From NCBI GenBank assembly GCA_016946835.1, contig JACVTC010000029.1, positions 1,037,501 to 1,101,500 of the forward strand: a DNA stretch of 64,000 nucleotides. Reading direction: 5' to 3'. Both the position numbers and the translations under genes were made by a program. Source of the DNA: Neocallimastix lanati (nom. inval.). Its lineage: Eukaryota > Neocallimastigomycota > Neocallimastigomycetes > Neocallimastigales > Neocallimastigaceae. This document shows positions 12,816 to 25,624 of this stretch, piece after piece. The stretch's first letter is position 1. Every line of letters starts with the position of its first letter. Below the pieces are notes generated by a model, which saw only the letters and a list, made by a program, of their open reading frames with translations, did not search any database and was not told the DNA's origin.

Positions 12816-13691
12816 TTATTTATTATTATTCAGTTATTTATTATATATTATTCAATTATTTAATATTCAATTATTTATTATTTATTTATTTATTATTTAT
12901 TATTATTTATTTATTATTATTTATTATTATTTATTATTTATTATTTATTATTTATTATTTATTATTTATTATTTATTATTTATTATTTATTATTTATTAT
13001 TTATTATTTATTATTTATTATTTATTATGTATTATGTATTATTTATTGTTTATTATTTATTATTTATTATTCAATTATTTATTATTATTTATTTATTATT
13101 TATTATTCAGTTATTTATTATTCAATTATTTATTATTTAATTATTATTTATTATTTATTATATTTTATTTATTATTTATTATTTATTATTCATTTTATTA
13201 TTTATTATTTATTATTTATTTTATTATTTATTTTATTATTTATTATTTATTTTATTATTTATTACTTATTATTTATTATTTATTATTTATTGTTTATTAT
13301 TTATTATTTATTATTTATTGTTTATTATTTATTATTTATTATTTAATTATTTATTATTTTTTATTTATTTATTATTTATTATTTAATTATTTATTATTTT
13401 TTATTTATTATTTATTATGTATTACTTAATTATTTATTATTTATTATTTATTTTATTATTTATTATTTATTATTTAATTATTTATTATTGATTATTTATT
13501 ATTTATTTTATTATTTATTTTATTATTTATTATTTATTTTATTATTTATTATTCATTATTTATTATTTATTATTTATTATTTATTATTTATTATTTATTA
13601 TTTATTATTCAGTTATTTATTATTTATTATTTTTTATTTATTATTTATTATTTATTATTTATTATTTATTTATTTATTATTTACTATTTAT
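12816..13691. repeat. ATTATTT heptanucleotide satellite
   Basis: About 870 bp of imperfect 7-bp tandem units (ATTATTT and one-base variants such as TTCAATT). Because 7 is not a multiple of 3 and the unit contains no in-register stop, long spurious open frames arise (Y/L/F/I-only translations). These are not genes. Confidence 0.9.
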
Positions 13692-15395
13692 AGATATTTC
13701 TGAAAAAGTTAAATTTTATTGTTTTGTATCTTAAAAGATAAAATTCAATATCTCCATAAAATTTGTTTTGAGGAATAATTTATTTAGTAAAATAAAGTTA
13801 GGATGAACCCAAAATGAATTGGACGTTAACTCAACCAACTTTAAATTTTTAATATTCTTTATTTTATTTTATTTTTCTTAAATCTATTATTTATAATTAT
13901 CTAAAAAACATTTTTATAATGCATTTATCTATCTAACTAACTATTTATTTATTATTGATGTTAATATTTAGTAGATAATGATAATTATTATTTAATATTA
14001 CGTTATGTTCATTATTATATAATTAAAATTTATTATCTATTAGTGATTGATATCAATTATTATTTATGTTATTCTTTTGTATGTAATACTATATTCTATT
14101 TCATGTTATTTACTTTAATTTTTAAGTAGATGATTATTCAATTGAAAAGATTTTAATTACAAAAAATAAATTGTTATTTTAAATAATGTTTTAAAATTTA
14201 CAACATTTCACGATTGAATTTTAAATGAAAATATATAATGTGTGTAAATGATAGAAAGAGTAAAGTTTTGTATTTTTTTTTTTATTTAATTCCATAAAAT
14301 AATATTTTTTTTTTAAATTCTATATTTCGTTGAAAAAGAGATAATAAACATAAAGAAAGGAAAAAGATATTTTAAAATTATAAAACAAAATTATAAATAA
14401 CAGTAAGAATAAAATTTTATTTAAAACTAAAAATATTTTTTTTTTATAAATTATAATAATAATAATAATAATCTTTTTTTTTAATTTTTATTTTCTTCTT
14501 ATATATATTATAATTTTTTATTTTTATTTTTTTTTATAGAATCTAACTTTTTATTCCAAACGATAATAAAAGGTAAATTCTATTTTTAAAATTTTTTTTC
14601 TTTTAAAAATAAATATATCTAATTATCTAAATATACAAATAAATAATTATTAATGTTTTTAATTATATCTATTTATAACTATTTTATTTATAACTATTTT
14701 ATTTATATCTATCTATTTTTATTTATATCTATCTATTTTTATTATTTATTTTATTTATATCTTCCTATTTTTTAAATTTTAATTAATAAAAAAAATGATA
14801 AAAAAAAAAATAGTTTGAAAATTTAATGATTAGAAGAAAGTAGTATTAGAAGAATAATCGAGAGAATAAATGGATCTTATTAAGAAGAAAAATATCTCTA
14901 ATAATAATAATGATGATAAAGAGAGAGAGAAAGTACCTTCGATGAAAACGCTGATGTGAAGAAACAATGGAAAGAGAAAAAGAAAATGGAAATAGAAAAA
15001 TAGAAAAATAAAAAAAAAAAAAAAAAAAAATGGAAGAAAGAGGAGAAAGCGGAAGGAAAGATAAAAAATTAAATGGGGTAATATAAAAAAAAAAAAGGTA
15101 TTTTTATTTTATTTTTATTATTATTTATTACTCCTAAATTATTATTATTATTATAATTATTATTATTATTATTATTATTATTTATTATTATCATTATTAT
15201 TATTAAATATTTAAATATTAATAATAGAACTATTCAATTAATGTTCAACTACTTTATTATTTATTTTTTTTTATTATTTATTTTATTTTATTATTTATTT
15301 TTATTATTATTAATTTTTATTTAATTTTTATTTAATTTTTATTTAATTTTTATTAATTGTTTATATTTAAAATTTTAATATAGCTTACAGTGAAA

Positions 15396-15438
<43 letters not shown>

Positions 15439-16253
15439 CTTACACTCTTTCAATTCAACAAAGGATATCTGAAGAGTCATCAATGAAATGAAATAATTTT
15501 TTTTCCAAAAAAAAAAAAAAAATAAAATAAAATAAAATAAAGTAGTGGTTAATGTGATAAATAAAAATTTATTAATAATTTTAAAATAATAAAAACTATT
15601 TTTTTAAAAAGGTTTATTGGATTTTATTTTATTTTTTATTTTTTATTTTATTTTTCTTATTTCTTATTATTTTCTTATTATTTTATTCTATTTTAGATTA
15701 ATTTTTTGTTGCTTTATTTATTTTTTTTTTAAAAATAAAGAAGAAAAAATAGAAGAAAAAGAAAGCAAAAAAAAAAAATTTTTGTTATTATTAAAAATCT
15801 CAGTAAAAAAAAAAATTTTTTTTTTGCTTACTTTTAATTTTATTTTTTTTAATCAAAATTTAAAATTTAATTAAATTTTTGATTAAATATTTTATATAAA
15901 AAAAAATTTTTTTTTTCTTTCTTTTTTTCAAGTATATAAATATTTCATTTTTTTTCCTTTTCAATTATTTTTATTTACAATCGATTTATTTAATTTTTAT
16001 TCTATTGACAAGAATTGAATTGAATAGAAATTCAATAGGAAATTTTTTTTTATTTTTATTTTTAAAAGGAATAGATAAAAAGAAAAAGAAAAACAAATAA
16101 TTATTATTATTATTTCTTTTTTCTTTTCATTTATTTTTTTTTATTTCTTTTTTTTTAAAAATAAAATAAAATAAATATTAAATTTTTTTATTTTAATTTT
16201 TTTTATTAATTATCATTTATTTTATAAAATAAAAAGGGGAAGTGCAAGCCAAT
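13692..16253. other. Intergenic AT-rich spacer before scaffoldin 2
   Basis: Mostly simple A/T sequence, with a T41 homopolymer at 15398-15438 and several (TTA)n patches. No gene is supported; the open frame at 15617-15874 is F/I/K low complexity. Confidence 0.6.
15398..15438. repeat. T41 homopolymer
   Basis: Forty-one consecutive T residues, one of the longest homopolymers in the window. It could be a poly-A tail on the minus strand, but no retroelement body is recognisable beside it. Confidence 0.9.
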
Positions 16254-16511
16254 ATGTATACCCTAAAATTATCAAGGTAGTTCATGGAATAGAAATAAAA
16301 ATAGAAATATAAGAATTAAAATATAAAAAAAAAAAATAAAATAAAATAAAACTTAATTATCTAGGAAATATTTTTTTAAAATAGGGAGTAATGGAAATTA
16401 AAAATTTTATTAATAAGAGAGAGAGAAATAAAAAAAAAAAAATAGTTTAGTTCAACATAAATATATATATGGTATTTAATATTAGTGAAGAATTAAGAAA
16501 TTAATAATTTA

Positions 16512-16556
<45 letters not shown>

Positions 16557-17051
16557 TACAGTAATAATTATTAGAAAGAAAATTTTTTTAAAATAAAAAT
16601 TTAAATAAAAAACAGATAGTAAATAGTATAATATTTAGTTATTTAAATTTAGGGAAATAAAAGTGAAAAAAAGATTTTTTAAATATTAATAGATAGTAAT
16701 TAGACAAAAAAAAAAGTAGAAAAAAAATGAGAAAAAAAAATAAAAAGTGTTTAGTATTTTATAGGAAATAATAAAATAAAAAACAAATAGTGAAAAAATA
16801 TTTAGTTATTATGAAAAATTTAATGAAGCAAAAAATAAAAAGTATCAAATATAGAAATTTATTTAATAGAAAAGAATTAGTGAAATAGAACAGAAAAAGA
16901 AAAATAGTAATAATTGTAATAATTTGCAAAGAGAAAAACAAAATTTTAGATAAATATTCAATGAAATAAAATATAATAATAGAAAGAGTGATAAATATTG
17001 TATTTAATTATTATTAAAAAAAATTTTTTTGTGCAATAAAATAAACAATAA

Positions 17052-17082
<31 letters not shown>

Positions 17083-20000
17083 GAAAATAGAAATCGTAGT
17101 GTTAGTAATAATAGTATATTGCTAAACATAATGAAAAATTTAATGAAATCTTTTCTAAATTGTTTTTAATTTAGAATAATATAATTAAAATATATTTACT
17201 AAATTTTTGATTTAAATTTGAATACAATTTTTATTTATTTCTATTAATAATAGATATGATTAATTTATTAATTTTTTTTTATTATTAATTATATTTTAAT
17301 ATTTTATCATTTTATTTGGATTACTTTTTTGATTTCATAAAATACTTTATGATTTAATTAAATAGACTTATTGGCTTGATTTTCTTATGTAGTCGTTTAG
17401 CTACAAGTGTTTCGGCAGGTAGTTAATATTTATTAATTAATTAATTTTTTTTATTTTTATTTTTATTTTATTTTATTTTTATTTTTTCTTTAATTTTCTA
17501 TATTATTATTTTTGATCTTTAGTTTATATTTTTAATTTTTAATTTTTGATATTTAGTTTATATTTTTATTTTTAAATTTTTAATTTTTATTTTTCATTTT
17601 TAATTTTTATATTTCATTTTTAATTTTGCTTTTTTTTATTTTTTTATTTTTCATTTTTTATTATATATACGTATTATTAATTTTGAAACAAAACACTAAT
17701 TAAAAAAATAAAAATTTTTATTTATTAATTTCAATATAACTTTTTAATATTGATAGATATTCCTGATTGTACGAGCACAGAAGATGAAAATGCACCATGC
17801 TTTGATTCTAGTACTACGGCCCTGTGTAAAGGTAGTGATAATTTATATACATCTACACCTGCTAGTGGGGATGGAGCAGGATCATGTTCAACTGTATTTA
17901 GCGAGGCAGGATATAAAAAGATTACATGTTCCGGGACAACATGTAATATAGCAGCAGAAAGTGCTACAAGTTTTCTTATCTATGAATATAAGGACAGTGC
18001 AGTGAGCCAATTCATGAAAGATTTATACTCTGACGATACAAAATTGTTTAGTTGTACTGAAGGAACTTGTGTTCTCGCTCCTGTGAAATACTATTACCTT
18101 GACGAAAATAATTCAAATTTGGGGGCGAGTGAAAAAAAATTAGTTAATGTACCTACAACTGCTGGAACAGCAACAGCAGCAACAGACGGTTTCTATTATC
18201 TAACTTCTACAAATTCGAATTTAGAAGATATAACATTAATTAAAATAGATAGTAATGCTGTAACCGCATTAGATAAAACATATTATTATCTTACATCAAA
18301 TGATTGTGACACTATTACTGGTGAAATGTTAATTACAATTGAAAGCGAAGCCGTAACTACCACAGCTACGGGATACATATATCTCACAGAAGACAATTCT
18401 AATGTAGAAGATCCTACATTAGTAAAGGTAACGGATAGTTCTGGGGCTTGCAATATAATTACCGGTTCCGGTTTCTATCTTAATCCAAGTACAGATACTA
18501 CAAATGGAAAAACGGCTAATCCAATATTAAGTCTCGCTGAAGGTGAAGTTACTCCTAAAGCTGCTACCGGGCTAACTGCAGGAACTTATTATTTAGATGG
18601 AGATACTTTAGTAAATGGTAAATCAAAGAAGTTAATAGAATGCAAAGATGAACAAGTAACATGTGATTATGCTTCCACTGTAAGAGAAGGTTACTATTTG
18701 AATGGTGATGTCCCCTCTGAAGGAGGATTAGTAGGTGCTTTAATTCATTGTACTGAATCAGGCGATACATTACAATGTGAAGCCGATCAAAATGTTATGG
18801 AAGGTGTCTATTTGAATAATGCTCCCACTGTAGAAAGCGAAGCTTATTCAAAACAAATTATTACTTGTACCTCAGAGGGATGTAATACAGATTCCACAGT
18901 TGTTGCTGGAAAATATTATATTGATGCCGGTTCTGTTATAGCTTCTGGCCAAGCCAAAAGAGATACTGACCCATCCTTTTCAAAATTGATTTATTGTGAA
19001 GCTACAGATAAGGCATGTGATCCCATTCCTAACCCATCGGTCGGTTATTATCTCAATGCTACTCCAGGTGAAAATAGTAAACTTACGAATGCCTTAATTG
19101 AATGTATCGATGGTAATCCCATTGGATGTAAGGTCATGGCTACGGCGGAAGAAAATTTAATCTACCTCAATAAGGACCAAAAAGATGCCGATAATAAATT
19201 GATTAAATGTACCACGGATGAAGGTTGTGGGGCCATCCCAGGAATTCCTACTAACTATTATCTGAATGGTGGTGCTAACAAGACCAATTCCCCGTTAATC
19301 TTTTGTGACTCTGAAGGATGTATAGAAAGGACTGGAGATGTTGGTATCTATCTTGATGGAAGTACTTATACAAAAAATGAAGAAGATGATACTGTCACCT
19401 ATACCAATTTAATTGTCTGTAGCGAAGGTAGTTCGAATAAGCGTACAACCATTACATGTGATAACCCAGGAGAGGTTACAGAAGGTTTCTATGTCAATGT
19501 AGCTCAAACTGGATTACCAGACGCTTTAATTGAATGTACTTCATCTACAACACCAGAAAAACGTGGAGATAATGGATCTTCAGAGGGACCAACTTGTTCC
19601 AAGAGAATTGGTATTGATAAAGACTTCTATTTGAATGCTGCCGAGTCAAGTCAATTAATCTCATGTACCTCCTCGGAATGTGAAGAAGTCTCAGACGATA
19701 ATATTGTTCCAGGTACCTATCTTGATGGAAGTACCTATACTGTTGGCACCCCTGTTACCTATTCTAAATTAATTGTTTGTCAAGCTTCAGAAGAAGCCCC
19801 TGAAAAGCGTAGTGAAAGTGGATGTACAAGTGAAGAAGCCACTGAAGGTATCTATCTCAATGCAGCTCAAACTGGATTAACAGACGCTTTAATTGAATGT
19901 ACTTCATCTACAACACCAGAAAAACGTGGAGATAATGTATCTTCAGAGGGACCAACATGTTCCAAGAGAATTGGTATTGATAAAGACTTCTATTTGAATG

Positions 20001-23000
20001 CTGCCACTACAAGTCAATTAATCACATGTACCTCCTCGGAATGTGAAGAAGTCTCAGACGATAATATTGTTCCAGGTACCTATCTTGATGGAAGTACCTA
20101 TACTGTTGGCACCCCTGTTACCTATTCTAAATTAATTGTTTGTCCAGCTTCAGAAGAAGCCCCTGAAAAGCGTAGTGAAAGCGAATGTACAAGTGAAGAT
20201 GCTACTGAAGGTATCTATGTCAATGCCTCAGAAACTGGATTAACTGACGCTTTAATTTCATGTAAAACAGGTGAAGGAGATGCCGTCATTTGTTCCAAGG
20301 ATACCGGAGTCAATAAGGGTTACTATTTGAATGTTGGAAGTGACAACACCGACAAACCCTTAATTAAGTGTTTAGATAATTGTCAAAGCGTTGCCTTGAA
20401 AGAAGATGCTGATAGCTTGGTATTCCTTAATGCCAATTACAAGGTAGGAAAAGATGAAACGAACCCACTTATTAAATGTCCATCAAGTGACGCTACACCA
20501 GCTGAAGGTGGAGGTGAAAGAAAAAGAGGCGATCAAGTTGGGGAAGCAGAACCAGAAGCAGGATCGTCTAGTAGTTGTGCATTAGCTGAAAGTGCAGCTG
20601 ATACTGATGTTCCAGAATTTTACGTCAATGGGGACCGTATTAACTCAGATGAGGATGATGATGGCGCCTTAAAAACAGATATTATTAAATGTGTAAAGAA
20701 TGGATCCTCCTCCTCGAAAAGAGCTACCACTTTAGGATTTACTTGCAGTGTATCAAGTCAAACCACCAAACCCGATGATATTTTCATTAATGCTAATTTC
20801 GCTGTCAGTCAGAAACAAATTATTAAATGTACCAGTGAAGATGGATGTCTCGAAGCCTCTGCCTTCCCTGAAGAAACGGACGAAACCCCAGCTAAAAAGA
20901 GAGGAGAAGGCGACGCCGAAGAAGACCCTGGAGCATCCGGTGAAGCATCCGGTGCGGTTTATTATGTTAATGCTGGTAGTGTAAAGAGAGATAAACTTGA
21001 GGATACCTTAATTAAATGTGCAAGTGCTTCCGATGCCTGTACAATTGAGGTCGCTGCCCCCAAACAAATTTACATTAACGCCAATACGAATCAATTAATT
21101 CTTTGTTATGAGAGTAGTGGTTGTCTTGCCAAGACCACCAATGCCTCTGAAAATAATAATGAATTCTATTTGAATTCGGATGATTCCACCCCTGATCTTG
21201 AGAATGATTTGATCAAGTGTTACTTAGACGAGAACAATGAAAAGAAATGTGAAGCCTACACAGGTGTAGATAAGAAGGTATATATTAATTCCTACAACAC
21301 TACACAGCTGATTTACTGTCTTAAAGGTGATGGATGCGATTTAAAGGATTCTGCTGCTACGGCCGAAAGACCTGAATATTATGTGAATGGCGATGATATA
21401 GATTTCGAAGGTAGTACTCCTGAGGAAACTGAGGAAAGGAGAAGAGGTGAATCTGAGGGAAGTGCTACTGATAAACGTCCATTAATCGGAGATTTGATTG
21501 AATGTAAGGTCAATGGAAGCGTTATTAAATGTTCTGTCATTAACGGACATCTTGGTGATGTATATATCAATGCTAATTACGATAAGGATGAAACCTATCA
21601 GATTATTCAATGCCCTGACACTGGATGTGTTAATGTTGCCGTTTCTGAAGAAATTGACGAAAAACTTCCAGATTATTACATTAATTCAGGTAATAAGGCC
21701 AAGGACAAGTTTGCTGAAGCCCTCATTAAATGTTCCAAAGCTGGAGAAGCCTGTGAAGTAATTGAGGCCAAAGCCAATGAAGTCTATGTCAATAGCAATG
21801 AAAATCAACTCGATAAGCCAATTATTAAGTGTGCTAAGAATAGCTGTTCTGCTGTTGCTAGTGCAGCTACTGAAAGTAGTAAGGAATACTATATCAATGC
21901 TGGAAAGGCCAGTGATTCTCCACTCCAGTATGATATTATTGAATGTTCTGTTGGAAATGGTGAGGATCCAGCTGATGACGCTACCAAGGCCAAGAGAGCC
22001 GAAGAGGTTACCATTAGCTGTTCATGTGTTGAAGAGGCTAAAGCAGGTGTCTATATGAACACGAATTATTCGGAATCTGGAGATAATAATCAATTAATTC
22101 AATGTACCTCTGATAATGGATGTGTTGGTGTCAGAACCACCTCCGTGGAATACTACGTCAATGCTGAAAGTTCCGATTTGGCTAATGCCATCATTTTCTG
22201 TTCCAATAAGAAGTGTGAAAAGCAGACCCCATCGGATATCAACATCTATTACGTTGGAAAGGACAGTGACAATGTCAATGGATTAATTGAATGTGTAGAA
22301 ACCACCGAAGCTGAAACAGCCACCGAAGAGGAAAAGGAAGGTACACCTGAAACCGACGAAGAAGAACAAAATGGAGGTGAACCCCAAGAAAGAAAGAGAG
22401 CTGCCGGAGATACCGTGAATAAATGTACCTTAAAATCAGCGTTCACCTCTCAAGGTTACTATTTGAATAGTGGTTACAACAAATCCGTGAATCAAACCAT
22501 CATTTGTGACTCCACGGATGGATGTAATACGGTGAAGGTTGATCTCGGTTACTATGTCAATGCCGGCAATGCCGATAAGCCAATCATCAAGTGTGAAAAG
22601 GAAGGAAATGAATGTGTTGAGGAAGCCAGTAAACCATGTCCAGATCCCGCTAAGGCAGTTCCAGGTAACTACTGTTATGAAGATAGTCAATTGAAATTCT
22701 TCACGGTCAATAACAGTACTGCGATTGCTGCCTCTAAATCGGATGATACCTATGCCTTTGCTACCATTCCAAGTAACGGATTCCCAGGTATTAAGAGTGA
22801 AACCGGCGCCTTATTCAAGATTTCACGTTACTTCATTAATCGCTTCTACCAAAGTGGCGTTATCATGATCGATAAGAATGGAAAGTTAGTGGATTCGTTA
22901 GGTGGTGATACCTCAGATATCTCCCTCTATGATTGTAATGATTCCACGAAGGTCTGTACCGAACGTCCAGGCTGTACCTCCAACACCTACATGTTTGACT

Positions 23001-25624
23001 CTGAAAATCGTAAGGCGGTCTTCTGTAACGATGGAACTCTGGAATACGCTTCCTTCACCGGTTATGTTGTCGATGGTAATCGTGTCACCAGTGGCACCAA
23101 GCATCCATACATTATCCATTGTGAAAATGGAGAAAAATGTACCAGTTTCAAACCCAAGAGTTCCACCTATTATGAAAACAGTGGCTATGATGCCAGTACC
23201 AACAGTTTAATTCAATGTAACAGTAACAACTGTATGACTGTTGTTGCCAATGTTGGATACTACGTAGGCCATGGTGAAAGTGACAATAATGGTGTCATTA
23301 AATGTACCACCGCCACTAGCTGTACCTACAGTCAAGTTAAGAATAAGGTGAAATATGTCAATGCTGGCTATGATAAGCGAAACAATGCCATCATTGAATG
23401 TAAGGGTGGAAAATGTAATGTGGCTAAGGCTAAATCGGGATACTATCTCACCCACACCAGTACTCTTTTGATTCAATGTACCAGTCCAACCACTTGTGCT
23501 GAATTTACTCCAACGGTCAACTATTATGATAATGCCGATTCCTCGGAAAGTAGCAATACCATCATTAACTGTGTCCAAAATAGTAATGTGGTCACTTGTT
23601 CGTCGGAAGCCACCAACAATGGTTTCTATATGTCCAGTTTATCGAATGTTTTAATTCGTTGTAAGGCCGGACATAAATGTAAGACCATCGTTGTCAAGAA
23701 TGGTATCTTCAGAGGAGCCCTTAAGGGTCTCACTTCCAATAAACGTTCCGATAATGTTCAAAATGTTCATGAACGTGATGCTGATGATGACTCGGAGGAA
23801 GATGGAAAGATGGTCAATTTGAGAGACAATTCTGATGATGCCTATGGTGTTATTCGTTGTGTTGCCGGTAAATGTGCTGCCCTTTCTGCAAGTGAATTAG
23901 CAGCCATTCCAATGTGTGAATTTAACAACAACAAGTGTTACATCACTCTTGAATATGCCATGACTAAATCAGCGACTACTTCTATTGCTGCTGGTAACAT
24001 CTGTACCAACAGTGATCGTTCGGTCTTCTACTTCGCCACAGATACTGTCGTTGTCAAGCCAAATGTCATTTCTGGAGTGACCTCCACCTATGTCTACACC
24101 ACCACCAACTCCAACTGTCTTGAAGTGAACGATTCCTACAATGATATGTACTTCACCGTCGGATCCAACATTTACACCCTCGATCAAGGTAGTGTCCTTC
24201 AATTCTACGAAACGGGTTACTACTTCCTCAATGTTGCTAAGAATACGCTCGTCAGTGGTAATGAAATTGATGCCTACAATGATGAAAATGTCAAACTCTA
24301 CCGCTGTAACGGAAGTAGCTGTAGTATCATTGATAAGCCAGATGCCAACACTTACTATGCTGATGTCAACAAGCGAATCTTAAAGTACAATGTCAATAAT
24401 GATGTATACACTTTTGCCTATGAAAAGGACGTTATCTGTATCTTTGCGAACAACAAATGTACACCAAATGCTGACTTGAAGAACCAAGAATTCTGTATCA
24501 CCTATAAGGGAGAAATTGTTCTTGCCACCACGGATATTAAGAACCGTGAAACTGGTGAATGTTATCGTGCCGGAACCATCAATAACTACATCTATGGATA
24601 CTCTCAACACCTCTACCATATGAACCAATTTGCCGCTGAAATGGTCGATCAAACCGGTTTCTACATCATCAGTCTCTCCACCAACACCACGGTTGTCAGT
24701 AAGAACTACAAGAACAAGAACAATAGTATTGTGGTCTATGGATGTAACCTCTCGTCTTGTCGTGTCTATGAGCCTGATGAGAATACTTACTACTACGATG
24801 CTCAAGCCAAGAACATTTTAAGATACAAGGATGGAGTCTGGAGCTCTCCAAGCACTTCTGGTTATGCCTACATTGCACTTAATCCAACCACCAGCTATAT
24901 TTACAAGTTTGCTAAGAAGGGAGATGAAGTCGTCATTCAAGGAAAGGCCAACTACGGCTACTACTACACCATTGATGATGAAATGTATCACTGTGATCAA
25001 GAGGATGGTGAATGTAAACCCATTGATGAAACTGGTTACTACTTCACGAATGCCGGTGAAATCTACTACTGTGTCCATGATTCGGAAGGATTAGAAATCA
25101 CAGAATGTGTCAAACAAAACTGTGTCAGTGGACAATACTACTACATTGATGATGCCTACTACCGCTGTGAAGTCAGCTCTCTTCTCGTTCCAGTCGTTTC
25201 TCGTTACTGTTCGTACGATGATAACGTCGTTGTGAACTTCCCACTTGCCTTAACTGAAGAATTCCCAGATAAGATTAAGCAAGCCGTCGATGACATTCAA
25301 AAGAATAACAACTCCACCGCGGTAGTCACTCGTCGTGGTAAGAATTATCTTGAAGCTGTCAGTGGTATCTTCACCAACTGTACATACAATGTTGAGGAGA
25401 CGAAGTCTACCTTTGATCTCGTCTGTGTGAATAACTATGTTGCCATGGACAAAGAAACCGATGAAGTGAAGATCTGTAATGTCGATCAACTCGGCTATGT
25501 CGAATGTATTGAGGATGAAGATAATCCAGAAAAATGTAGTATCAGTGGTGCCTATGCTGTACTGAAGCCATCCCTCTTTACCTTCATCATTTTATTCCTT
25601 ATCGCCACACTATTCCATTTCTAA
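16254..25624 (+). CDS. Giant scaffoldin-like surface protein 2 (three exons)
   Basis: Proposed structure: exon 1 16254-16276 (ATG, MYTLKLS plus two bases, donor GTAGTT), exon 2 17366-17418 (LIGLIFLCSRLATSVSA, donor GTAGTT), exon 3 17757-25624. The joins are in frame and create a textbook signal peptide with a likely cleavage site after SVSA, before DIPDC. Exon 3 (about 2,622 codons) has the same Y-[YVF]-[LVI]-N ... [LI]-I-x-C repeats, acidic linkers and KR sites as scaffoldin 1. From about 20330 it aligns closely with gene 1, and the last ~1,040 residues before the tail differ at only about eight positions by eye count. The C-terminal hydrophobic tail (about 25 residues, SLFTFIILFLIATLFHF) is unlike that of gene 1. 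The first ~500 residues (to about 19,300) do not align with gene 1 and include YYLT repeats lacking Cys. The role is presumed to be binding dockerin-bearing enzymes at the cell surface, by analogy with ScaA. Confidence in the large exon is high; the small exons are inferred. Confidence 0.8.
16277..17365 (+). other. Intron 1 of scaffoldin 2
   Basis: GTAGTT...AATAG, about 1.09 kb, inside the signal peptide coding sequence. It contains an A38 homopolymer at 16514-16551 and no credible gene. The second intron (17419-17756, GTAGTT...GATAG) is 338 bp and also lacks coding features. Confidence 0.55.
19501..20170 (+). repeat. Near-identical 363-bp in-frame repeat in scaffoldin 2
   Basis: The block starting at AGCTCAAACTGG (19501) is repeated at 19864, an offset of 363 bp (121 codons), with only a few base changes. 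It encodes the units with PEKRGDN and PEKRSES linkers. The location differs from the duplicated block of gene 1, so the two paralogues expand their arrays independently. Confidence 0.75.

Noticed and set aside
12773-13703. Open frames of 218 and 71 residues made of Y, L, F and I
   Set aside because: They are translations of the ATTATTT satellite; no codon texture or domain.
15617-16941. Open frames in the A/T spacer (15617-15874 and 16759-16941)
   Set aside because: Only F, I, L, K and Y from homopolymers; no conserved motif or signal.
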